This document shows, one piece after another, positions 1 to 5,936 of a stretch of 6,768 nucleotides of DNA. Positions within the stretch are counted from its first letter, which is position 1. Each line of letters opens with the position of its first letter. The position numbers and the translations under genes are program-made. The notes below the pieces were generated by a model. That model was not told the origin of the DNA. It worked only from the letters and a program-made list of their open reading frames with translations, and did not search any database. The DNA comes from an uncultured Odoribacter sp. (GTDB lineage: Bacteria > Bacteroidota > Bacteroidia > Bacteroidales > Marinifilaceae): assembly GCA_934725835.1 (NCBI GenBank), contig CAKVCR010000155.1, forward strand, positions 1 to 6,768. Reading direction: 5' to 3'.

Positions 1-1014
1 ATGGATATTCGTTGTGTCGGAATATATGGAGGTACCAATATTCGCACTCAGCAGTCGGCTGTTTATGAGGGAGTTGATTTGCTAGTGGCAACGCCGGGCA
101 GATTTATGGATATATATATGAATGGTATTATTCGTACAAATCAGGTAAAAACAGTTGTTGTTGATGAGGCTGATCGTTTGATGGATATGGGGTTCATGCC
201 GCAGTTGAGAAATATTCTAGACGTGATTCCAGAAAAGCATCAGACATTATTATTTTCCGCTACTTTTTCCGCTACCATAGATGAAATGGCTCGTGAATTT
301 TTGTCTCCAGATCCAGTTCGTGTAGAAACAGCAGCGCAGGCAACTCCTGTAGAATTAGTCAGTCAATTTCGTTATGATGTACCCAATATTGCAACAAAAG
401 TTAATTTGTTAAAGCTGTTATTGGCAGATAAGGAGGAATATCGCCGGGTAATGATTTTTACTGAAACGAAGAAAAATGCAGATCGTATAGTTGAAAAATT
501 GGCGGATTATTGGACAGGGGAGTTGAGCGTATTGCATTCTAATAAAGCGCAGAACTCGCGTTTAAATGCTTTGCGTGCCTTCAGAGAAGGTACTACCCGT
601 ATTATGGTATCTTCGGATGTTGCTGCACGTGGTATAGATGTACAGAATGTGTCGCATGTTATTAATTTTGATATCCCTTCTATTCCTGAAGAGTATATTC
701 ATCGTATTGGACGTACTGCGCGTGCAGGAAAAGAGGGTGTTGCTATCAGCTTTGTGTCAGAAAAAGAAGAACCGAGATTCGATGCAATTGAGTTGTTAAT
801 AGGACAGCAAGTAGAAATGCTAGAGTTGCCTGAAAATCTCGAAATATCAGAATTGCTGATGGATGAAGAGAAAGTACAGACTGCTAATATTGTATATCAA
901 CGTGGCAAGCCGAAGGGAGGGGGTGCTTTTCATCAGCGTTCGGCAAAAAATAGTAAGACTCCTCAAAAAGTGCGTTTAGATAGAACAAAAGAAGGACGTC
1001 GTAAAAGGAAATAG
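1..1014 (+). CDS. DEAD-box ATP-dependent RNA helicase, 3' part of gene (5' end outside window)
   Basis: Superfamily 2 RNA helicase that uses ATP to unwind RNA duplexes in the cytoplasm, probably in ribosome assembly or RNA decay. The visible 337 residues carry, in order, the GG doublet (about 10-11), motif Ib TPGR (31-34), DEAD (55-58), SAT (86-88), motif IV VMIFTET (150-156), motif V ARGID (209-213) and motif VI HRIGRTARAG (234-243), then a lysine/arginine-rich tail after about residue 300 typical of RhlE-like proteins. The Q motif, Walker A motif and PTREL motif are absent because the window begins inside the gene, so the ATG at base 1 is probably an internal methionine. No promoter can be seen. 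The nearest hairpin terminator lies about 140 bases after the stop. The family is certain; the exact subfamily is not. Confidence 0.93.
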   Translation: MDIRCVGIYGGTNIRTQQSAVYEGVDLLVATPGRFMDIYMNGIIRTNQVKTVVVDEADRLMDMGFMPQLRNILDVIPEKHQTLLFSATFSATIDEMAREFLSPDPVRVETAAQATPVELVSQFRYDVPNIATKVNLLKLLLADKEEYRRVMIFTETKKNADRIVEKLADYWTGELSVLHSNKAQNSRLNALRAFREGTTRIMVSSDVAARGIDVQNVSHVINFDIPSIPEEYIHRIGRTARAGKEGVAISFVSEKEEPRFDAIELLIGQQVEMLELPENLEISELLMDEEKVQTANIVYQRGKPKGGGAFHQRSAKNSKTPQKVRLDRTKEGRRKRK

Positions 1015-1077
1015 CAAAAAATATGATTGTTGGATAAAAAGAGTAAGTCAAAGATTAGGGGATGTATAAAATCTTTG

Positions 1078-1085
1078 TATATTTG
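1078..1085 (+). promoter_or_regulatory. Possible Bacteroides -7 promoter element upstream of the tnaA leader
   Basis: TATATTTG matches the Bacteroidetes -7 consensus TAnnTTTG exactly. A transcript would start near 1092, run through the hairpin at 1152-1179 and, if not terminated, into tnaA. No good TTTG -33 element lies at the expected distance, so this rests on one half of the promoter only. Confidence 0.3.
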
Positions 1086-1092
1086 CAATTGT

Positions 1093-1170
1093 ATGCAACG
1101 AGAAAATAACATACTACCTATCAATTCGCTTTTCCTGAATATCAAAAAGCGTGATGAGTTTGACTTCTAA
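1093..1170 (+). CDS. Possible 25-residue leader peptide ahead of tnaA
   Basis: A short open frame starts at ATG 1093 and ends at TAA 1168-1170. It encodes 25 residues beginning MQRENNILP and ending KKRDEFDF. Its last six codons form the 5' arm and loop of the intrinsic terminator, and its stop codon lies at the loop/3' arm boundary, so translation could in principle affect folding. The E. coli tna operon has a 24-residue leader, TnaC, but this frame has no tryptophan and no terminal proline, so it is not a recognisable TnaC. The start would be only a base or two from the predicted transcript start. A frame this short can arise by chance, and the hairpin may simply end the helicase transcript. 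Confidence 0.2.
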   Translation: MQRENNILPINSLFLNIKKRDEFDF

Positions 1171-1193
1171 AACTCATCAGTTCTTGTTTTTTT
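1152..1193 (+). terminator. Intrinsic terminator or attenuator between the helicase gene and tnaA
   Basis: A perfect 10-bp stem (TGATGAGTTT at 1152-1161 with AAACTCATCA at 1170-1179) and an 8-base loop are followed by a T-rich tract ending in seven Ts (1187-1193). It can serve as the helicase terminator through a 3' UTR of about 140 bases. If transcription starts near 1092, it would instead act as a leader terminator for tnaA. Confidence 0.8.
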
Positions 1194-1231
1194 CTAAAGG
1201 AGGGAAAATAGTATACGTTTTTAATTCAAAC

Positions 1232-1239
1232 TTTATTTG
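1232..1239 (+). promoter_or_regulatory. Weak candidate -7 element for tnaA
   Basis: TTTATTTG differs from TAnnTTTG at one position and lies downstream of the terminator. It would give a start near 1246 and a 5' UTR of about 19 bases before ATG 1265. No convincing -33 TTTG is seen. If the hairpin at 1152-1179 ends the helicase transcript, tnaA needs a promoter in this interval. Confidence 0.3.
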
Positions 1240-1264
1240 ACTAATCATTTAAATCATATTTATT

Positions 1265-2644
1265 ATGGAATTACCATTTGCAGAATCTTATCGAATTAAG
1301 ATGGTTGAAACCATCCGTAAAAGTACTCGTGAAGAACGTGAACAGTGGATTAAAGAAGCTAAATACAATCTTTTTGCATTAAGGAGTGACTATGTATTTA
1401 TCGACTTATTGACTGATTCAGGGACCGGAGCAATGAGTGATAAACAATGGGCAGAAATGATGTTGGGAGATGAAAGTTATGCAGGGGCACGTTCTTATTA
1501 TAAGATGAAAAATGCCATCAAGGAAATCTTAGGTTTCGATTATTTTTTGCCAACACATCAAGGGCGTGCGGCAGAGAATGTATTATACTCTACCATTATT
1601 AAAGAAGGGGACATATTGCCGGGTAACTCGCATTTTGATACCACAAAAGGACATATTGAGTTCCGTAAGGCTGTTGCGATTGATTGTACAATTGATGAAG
1701 CTGCCGATACTCAATTAGAAGTGCCTTTTAAAGGAAATCTTGATCCTGTCAAATTGGAAGCCGTTTTGCAGAAATATCCGAAAGAAAAAATACCTGCAGT
1801 AGTATTGACCGTAACTAATAATACTGCTGGAGGACAGCCGGTTTCTATGCAGAATATTCGTGAAGTGTCTGCTTTATGTAAAAAATATGGAGTGAATTTG
1901 CAGATTGATTCTGCTCGTTTTGCAGAAAATGCGTATTTTATTAAAATGCGTGAGAAAGGATACGAGAACAAAACAATCAAAGAGATTGTGAAAGAGATGT
2001 ATTCTTATGCAGATATTATGACTATGTCTTCTAAAAAAGATGCTATTGTCAATATGGGTGGTTTTGTAGCATTCAAAAATGAGGAATTATGGAAAAAATG
2101 TCAGATGTTCTGTATCATGAATGAAGGGTTCATCACTTATGGTGGTATGTCTGGACGTGACATGAATGCGTTGGCACAAGGATTGGACGAAGGTACAGAG
2201 TTTGACTACTTGGAAACTCGTATCAGACAGGTTGAATATCTTGGAGCGAAATTAGATGAATATGGAATTCCTTATCAGCGTCCTGCCGGAGGACATGCTA
2301 TTTTCGTTGATGCTAAGAAGATATTGACTCATGTACCGAAGGAAGAGTTTATTGCTCAGACATTGGCTATTGAATTATATCTTGAAGCTGGTATTCGTGG
2401 AGTAGAAATCGGTTCTATTTTAGCCGACCGCGATCCGGTAACCCGTGAAAATCGATATCCGCGTCTAGAATTATTGAGATTGGCAATTCCGCGTCGCACA
2501 TACACAAACAACCATATGGATGTAATTGCTGCTGCGTTGAAAAACGTATACGATCGTCGAGAATCAATCACACGAGGATACGTGATTACAAAGGAATTTC
2601 CGATTATGCGTCATTTCACAGTTGAGCTTGAAAAGGCAAAATAA
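1265..2644 (+). CDS. tnaA: Tryptophanase (L-tryptophan indole-lyase)
   Basis: PLP-dependent cytoplasmic enzyme that splits L-tryptophan into indole, pyruvate and ammonia; it is the main source of gut indole. The 459 residues are close to the family's usual 460-475. Visible landmarks are the phosphate-binding segment THQGRAAEN (97-105), the pyridine-nitrogen aspartate in QIDSAR (D215), the Schiff-base lysine in MSSKKDA (K258), the loop NMGGF (263-267), and the C-terminal IPRRTYT and MRHFT blocks. Tyrosine phenol-lyase is the close relative. In that enzyme an arginine in a RSMERG segment binds the phenol ring; here the matching segment reads GIRGVEIGS, as in tryptophanases. The ATG at 1265 gives the normal N-terminus. 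The gene stands alone, between the terminators at 1152-1193 and 2648-2682. Its leader may be regulatory. Confidence 0.97.
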   Translation: MELPFAESYRIKMVETIRKSTREEREQWIKEAKYNLFALRSDYVFIDLLTDSGTGAMSDKQWAEMMLGDESYAGARSYYKMKNAIKEILGFDYFLPTHQGRAAENVLYSTIIKEGDILPGNSHFDTTKGHIEFRKAVAIDCTIDEAADTQLEVPFKGNLDPVKLEAVLQKYPKEKIPAVVLTVTNNTAGGQPVSMQNIREVSALCKKYGVNLQIDSARFAENAYFIKMREKGYENKTIKEIVKEMYSYADIMTMSSKKDAIVNMGGFVAFKNEELWKKCQMFCIMNEGFITYGGMSGRDMNALAQGLDEGTEFDYLETRIRQVEYLGAKLDEYGIPYQRPAGGHAIFVDAKKILTHVPKEEFIAQTLAIELYLEAGIRGVEIGSILADRDPVTRENRYPRLELLRLAIPRRTYTNNHMDVIAAALKNVYDRRESITRGYVITKEFPIMRHFTVELEKAK

Positions 2645-2647
2645 TAA

Positions 2648-2682
2648 ATAAAAATGGAGAACAATTTGTTCTCCATTTTTAT
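2648..2682. terminator. Strong hairpin terminator after tnaA
   Basis: A perfect 15-bp inverted repeat (ATAAAAATGGAGAAC at 2648-2662 with its complement at 2668-2682) encloses a 5-base loop. The arms end in A5 and T5, so it can terminate in either direction. It begins 3 bases after the tnaA stop and insulates tnaA from mnmE. Confidence 0.92.
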
Positions 2683-2694
2683 TAGAAACTGATT

Positions 2695-2723
2695 TTTGCT
2701 TTAACCGAAAAAGCGTATTTTTG
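2695..2723 (+). promoter_or_regulatory. Bacteroides-type promoter of mnmE
   Basis: TTTG at 2695-2698 and TATTTTTG at 2716-2723 are separated by 17 bases and match the Bacteroidetes primary sigma consensus (TTTG, then TAnnTTTG). The predicted start near 2730 leaves a 5' UTR of about 24 bases before ATG 2754. This also rules out the in-frame TTG at 2721 as the translation start, because it overlaps the -7 element. Confidence 0.7.
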
Positions 2724-2753
2724 TCTGTGATAGTTTATCAAATACGCAACATT

Positions 2754-4148
2754 ATGAATACATCGGATATTATTTGTGCTATTTCCACTTCGCCAGGTAT
2801 GGGCGCTATTGCAGTACTCAGATTATCGGGAGAGGGATGTATAGCTTTGACTGAACGAATTTTTGAATCACCATCCGGCAAGCACCTTTCTGACGCCAAA
2901 GGGAATACAGTGCATTTTGGAGGCATTCGTGACGGCAAAGAATTGATAGATGAAGTATTAGTAACAATTTTCAGAACGCCTCACTCATTCACAGGAGAGG
3001 AGACAGTTGAAATTTCCTGTCACGGCTCTGTCTATATTCAGCAACGGTTATTGAAGCTATTAGTAGATATCGGTGCCCGGTTGGCTGCTCCCGGTGAATT
3101 TACCCAACGAGCTTTCTTAAATGGCAAAATGGACTTAGCGCAGGCAGAGGCTGTAGCTGATTTGATATCCTCATCTTCTGAGGCTTCTCATCGGATGGCT
3201 TTATTGCAGATGAAAGGTGGATTTTCTACAGAATTGGTGCGTTTACGTTCAGAATTATTGCATATTACCTCATTACTAGAGTTAGAATTGGATTTTTCTG
3301 AGGAAGATGTAGAATTTGCAGATAGAGAAGAATTAAACCGTATCGCAAGTAATATAGAGCGTTTATTGATTCGTTTATGTGATTCATTTTCTTTGGGGAA
3401 TGTATTGAAAAATGGAGTGCCGGTAGCGATAGTAGGTAATACTAATGTGGGTAAAAGCACGTTGTTGAATGCCCTCTTGCGCGAAGAACGTGCAATCGTA
3501 TCTGATATAGCAGGAACGACGCGAGACACGATTGAAGATACGATTAATCTAAATGGTATAACTTTCAGATTTATAGATACGGCTGGAATTCGTTTCACTA
3601 CCGATAAGGTAGAGAATATCGGAATAGAACGGACTTTTGCTAAAATAGGGCAGGCAAGTATCGTGTTGCTTTTGACGGACTTAAAGCGTGGGGCAGAATT
3701 CTTTGAGCAGTACTACAGGCAAGTAAAAACTCATATATCTCCGGATGCTCATTTAATAATCGTTTTAAATAAAACTGATGAGGTCGCAGATTTGCTCACA
3801 TCTCAGGAAACCATACGTTTATTCACTGCTGGCGAAAAGATTATTCCAATTTCAGCTCGTACGGGTGCTAATTTGGATACTTTAATTCGGGAACTAACAA
3901 ATACAGTTAATTTGAATCCGTTGAACACTTCAGATATCATCGTTAGTAACATTCGTCACTATGAAGCCCTTAGCCACGCACGAGAGGCCATCCATCGTGT
4001 AAAAGACGGAATTCAATCTGGTCTTAGTGGGGAATTTATTTCTCAGGATATTCGTGAATGTTTGCATTATCTTGGTGAAATTACTGGTGAAATATCTACA
4101 GATGAGGTGCTTGGTAATATATTTGATAAGTTTTGCATCGGCAAGTAA
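2754..4148 (+). CDS. mnmE: tRNA uridine-5-carboxymethylaminomethyl(34) synthesis GTPase MnmE (TrmE)
   Basis: Cytoplasmic GTPase that works with MnmG to install (carboxymethyl)aminomethyl groups on wobble uridine 34 of certain tRNAs, using a folate one-carbon donor. From ATG 2754 it is 464 residues, the normal length. The N-terminal folate-binding domain covers about 1-120 (TPHSFTGEETVEISCHG, PGEFTQRAFLNGKMDL), followed by the helical domain. The inserted Ras-like G domain has G1 GNTNVGKS (228-235), G2 TTRDT (255-259), G3 DTAG (275-278), G4 NKTD (339-342) and SAR (367-369). The C-terminal CIGK (461-464) carries the conserved cysteine. The protein is complete, yet degraded mobile DNA begins right after its stop codon, so the element probably restored the last codons on insertion. 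The gene has its own promoter at 2695-2723. Confidence 0.96.
   Translation: MNTSDIICAISTSPGMGAIAVLRLSGEGCIALTERIFESPSGKHLSDAKGNTVHFGGIRDGKELIDEVLVTIFRTPHSFTGEETVEISCHGSVYIQQRLLKLLVDIGARLAAPGEFTQRAFLNGKMDLAQAEAVADLISSSSEASHRMALLQMKGGFSTELVRLRSELLHITSLLELELDFSEEDVEFADREELNRIASNIERLLIRLCDSFSLGNVLKNGVPVAIVGNTNVGKSTLLNALLREERAIVSDIAGTTRDTIEDTINLNGITFRFIDTAGIRFTTDKVENIGIERTFAKIGQASIVLLLTDLKRGAEFFEQYYRQVKTHISPDAHLIIVLNKTDEVADLLTSQETIRLFTAGEKIIPISARTGANLDTLIRELTNTVNLNPLNTSDIIVSNIRHYEALSHAREAIHRVKDGIQSGLSGEFISQDIRECLHYLGEITGEISTDEVLGNIFDKFCIGK
4131..4148 (+). other. Probable attachment site at the mnmE 3' end
   Basis: These 18 bases encode FCIGK and the stop codon, the most conserved end of MnmE. A tyrosine recombinase gene begins 188 bases after this stop and points away, the usual layout of an element integrated at a gene's 3' end. 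Salmonella genomic island 1 uses the last 18 bases of the same gene (trmE/thdF). No second exact copy lies in the window, so the other junction is outside it or lost. The crossover point is inferred, not seen. Confidence 0.5.
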
Positions 4149-4182
4149 ACATTGTGCGTGGGAAAGTGAATGGATATAATTC

Positions 4183-4281
4183 AACGACAACACGGGTATA
4201 ACCAGTGAGAAATAACGCCCTGAATTTCAATATCGGCAGTAATAATCGAATTTTCTCATAGTTTGTATTCGTGTTGTCGTT
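4183..4281. repeat. 12-bp perfect inverted repeat spanning the mnmE-integrase gap
   Basis: AACGACAACACG at 4183-4194 is exactly complementary to CGTGTTGTCGTT at 4270-4281, with 75 bases between. The second arm runs into a T tract (4280-4288). It could be a pair of recombinase or accessory-protein sites at the element end, or a long-loop terminator for mnmE. The sequence does not decide between these. Confidence 0.5.
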
Positions 4282-4295
4282 TTTTTTTGTTGTTA

Positions 4296-4334
4296 TTTTG
4301 TTGCTCAGAAATTTCAAGCAACAAAAGCAACAAA
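4296..4334 (+). repeat. Hairpin and 9-bp tandem repeat just upstream of the integrase start
   Basis: TTTTGTTGCT (4296-4305) pairs perfectly with AGCAACAAAA (4317-4326) across an 11-base loop. The second arm is also the first copy of a tandem direct repeat, AGCAACAAA at 4317-4325 and 4326-4334. The repeat ends two bases before ATG 4337. In RNA the hairpin would lie in the ribosome-binding region and could limit integrase translation. In DNA the repeats may be binding sites. Confidence 0.5.
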
Positions 4335-4336
4335 TT

Positions 4337-5513
4337 ATGGGTAAATCAAAAGAGCCTATCAGATTGAGACAGCGAAAGACTTCAAAAGGTCTGACCTCTC
4401 TCTATCTTGATATTTATCTAAACGGAGAGCGTTCCTATGAATACCTGAAACTTTACCTCGTTCCTGAGAAAAACAGAGAGGATAAAAGAAAGAACGCTGA
4501 GACCTTGAAGCTCGCAGAAGCTATCTGGGTTAAACGTGTGGTTGAATTTCAAAACGGGGAGTTCGGTTTTAAATCTCAATTCAAGGAAGAAACCCTTTTC
4601 TTTGACTACTATGAAGCGATGTGCAAGCAGCGGTTCTTATCAGAAGACAGCAAAAGGAATTGGGGGAATTGGCGGTCAGCGTTGAAACACCTTGAAAAAT
4701 ATGAGCCGAATAGAAAGATTACGTTTGAAAAGATAACGCCTGAATGGGTTCAAGGTTTCAGAAATTACTTGGAGAATGAAGCCTGTGCGTGGGGAATGGA
4801 TTTCCGTCAAAGGAACAAAGACCATAAACTTGCGAGAAACAGCCGCGTTTCTTATTTCAACAAACTGAGGGCTTGCCTGAATCAGGCTTACGAAGAAAGG
4901 ATAATTCAATTCAACCCAATTAGGGGCATAGACGGAATTAAGGCAGAAGAGGGAATGCGAATATACCTTACGATTGAAGAGATTCGGAAGTTCGCAGATA
5001 CGTCCTGTGAATACGAATCGGTAAAGAAAGCGTTTCTATTCTCTTGCCTGACAGGTCTTCGCCGTTCCGACATCATTAAGATGAAATGGGGGGGAAGTTT
5101 AGGAACAATCAGGTTTCACGCGAATAATTTTCAGACAGAAGAAGACAGATGGGCAAGAATATCTTGATATAACACCACAAGCGGCTGAACTTATGGGCAA
5201 ACGTGGAAAAGCCTCTGAACCTGTTTTTGAAGATATACACAGCCCGAGCTGCACGAATGAGGCTATTAAATGTTGGGTTCTCAGAGCGGGAATACAAAAG
5301 GAAATAACATTTCATTTGTGGCTGCACACCTTTGCTGTCTTAATGCTTGACCTCGGGACGGACATTTATACCGTCAGTAAACTTCTCGGTCACAAAGAAC
5401 TTTCAACGACACAAATATATGCTAAGGTGCTTGACAAAAACAAGCAAGCAGCCGTTTCTAAAATCCCATCAATTTTCAATCAAAAAAACGAGAATTTAGA
5501 AACGAAAGAATGA
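4337..5513 (+). pseudogene. Tyrosine recombinase (integrase) of an integrative element, inactivated
   Basis: Site-specific recombinase that would integrate and excise the element. The first piece (4337-5167) has an arm-DNA-binding domain (about residues 8-90), a SAM-like core-binding domain (about 95-205) and the start of the catalytic domain, with its first arginine in LTGLRRSD (R242). Seven Gs at 5088-5094 put the frame off by one and the piece ends at 5167. Dropping one G restores a typical continuation (TRIIFRQKK, then EYLDITPQAAELMGKRGK), but that frame has a TAG at 5100-5102. The rest is open to 5513 and has LLGHKEL and the nucleophile tyrosine in TTQIYAKV (codon 5418-5420). The HxxR box reads HLWLH at 5313-5327, so its arginine is lost. 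ATG 4337 is preferred over the GTG at 4271, which lies in an inverted repeat. Total length of about 390 residues is normal for the family. It cannot be functional as written. Confidence 0.85.
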
Positions 5514-5519
5514 TTAAAT

Positions 5520-5560
5520 ACGGGCGACAGGTCTCATGGCTTGCCGCCCGTGTCTTTTTT
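5520..5560 (+). terminator. Intrinsic terminator after the integrase gene
   Basis: ACGGGCG (5520-5526) pairs with CGCCCGT (5545-5551); after one A/C mismatch, CAGG pairs with CTTG (one G-T wobble), leaving an 8-base loop. Six Ts follow at 5555-5560. It lies 6 bases after the integrase stop. The convergent minus-strand regulator gene ends inside the hairpin (stop at 5534-5536), but on that strand the U-tract is weak. Confidence 0.8.
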
Positions 5561-5812
5561 GAATTTTAGAATTTCTCCGCACCCTGTCAAAAGCCAAGTT
5601 GCGGAAACTCCGTATTCATTCACGAGATAAGACAACCACGCGGGCTGAAAAATATCTCGGGAAGGGTCTTTTTCAAGGCTGTTCAGATTCCATCTGTTTA
5701 TATTGAAATGCGTAGTGAATGTTTGTTTCCCTCGGATAATCTTTTGGTCTTTTAGGTAGTGAAGAGCCTCAAAAAAACGCCTTACTACTTTTTGGCTGTC
5801 TTCTGTATGCAT
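5534..5812 (-). CDS. Small helix-turn-helix-like regulator of a mobile element, probably the 3' part of a frameshifted gene
   Basis: The 92 residues resemble small Xre/CI-repressor-like DNA-binding proteins of Bacteroides mobile elements. There is a helical start (VVRRFFEALHYLKDQK), a recognition-like segment (TTHFNINRWNLNSLEKDPS), then WLSYLVNEYGVSATWLLTG, close to the S-x-x-WLLTG-x-G ending of such domains. It could control the integrase or element genes, but no operator is apparent. ATG 5812 has an in-frame stop two codons upstream, yet the sequence before it stays open in the neighbouring frame for 40 codons and reads like the same kind of helical protein. The original gene was therefore probably longer, and this ATG may not be the true start. 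It converges on the integrase gene and ends inside that gene's terminator. Function is inferred from local pattern only. Confidence 0.55.
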   Translation of the reverse strand: MHTEDSQKVVRRFFEALHYLKDQKIIRGKQTFTTHFNINRWNLNSLEKDPSRDIFQPAWLSYLVNEYGVSATWLLTGCGEILKFKKDTGGKP

Positions 5813-5936
5813 AATTCATCGGATTTAGCGGCTGTTGCTGCAAACCTTTCATTTATTTCTTTTATTCGTTCTTCTGCTCTTGCTGTCATATCTGAAAGCG
5901 TTTCAGGACTGAAAGAAACCTGTTTCCGTCCTAAAG
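5785..5936 (-). pseudogene. 5' remnant of the regulator gene, cut by IS21 DNA and frameshifted
   Basis: On the minus strand a frame open from about 5936 reads GRKQVSFSPETLSDMTAR, then AEERIKEINERFAATAAKSDEL, and stops at 5785-5787. It overlaps the start of the downstream regulator in the adjacent frame. A one-base indel near 5811-5815 would join them as DEL-MHTEDSQKVVRRFF without a stop. It has an internal ATG at 5887-5889 (34 residues if used). Its upstream end runs straight into istA sequence, so the native start appears lost. It is helical and charged, with no identifiable catalytic motif. Confidence 0.4.

Noticed and set aside
1..3. ATG at base 1 as the start of the helicase gene
   Set aside because: The Q motif, Walker A and PTREL motifs that must precede this point are missing, so the gene begins outside the window.
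1093..1170. The leader frame as a true TnaC homologue
   Set aside because: It lacks the tryptophan and the C-terminal proline on which TnaC function depends, and shows no clear similarity.
1265..2644. Tyrosine phenol-lyase instead of tryptophanase
   Set aside because: The phenol-binding arginine segment of tyrosine phenol-lyase is replaced by GIRGVEIGS, as in tryptophanases.
2721..2753. An 11-residue N-terminal extension of MnmE from TTG 2721
   Set aside because: The TTG lies within the predicted -7 promoter element, and the family N-terminus fits ATG 2754.
3188..3598. 136-residue minus-strand frame opposite mnmE
   Set aside because: It lies wholly opposite the conserved MnmE helical and G domains and has no recognisable domain; it is a shadow of that gene.
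3930..4317. Two overlapping minus-strand frames across the mnmE end and the following gap
   Set aside because: They are low in complexity, overlap each other and the mnmE coding sequence, and resemble no known protein.
4296..4334. CRISPR-like array from the AGCAACAAA repeats
   Set aside because: There are only two head-to-tail 9-base units with no spacers and no cas genes.
4271..4336. GTG at 4271 as the integrase start
   Set aside because: The extra 22 residues are translated from the inverted repeat and T tract; ATG 4337 starts where such integrases normally do.
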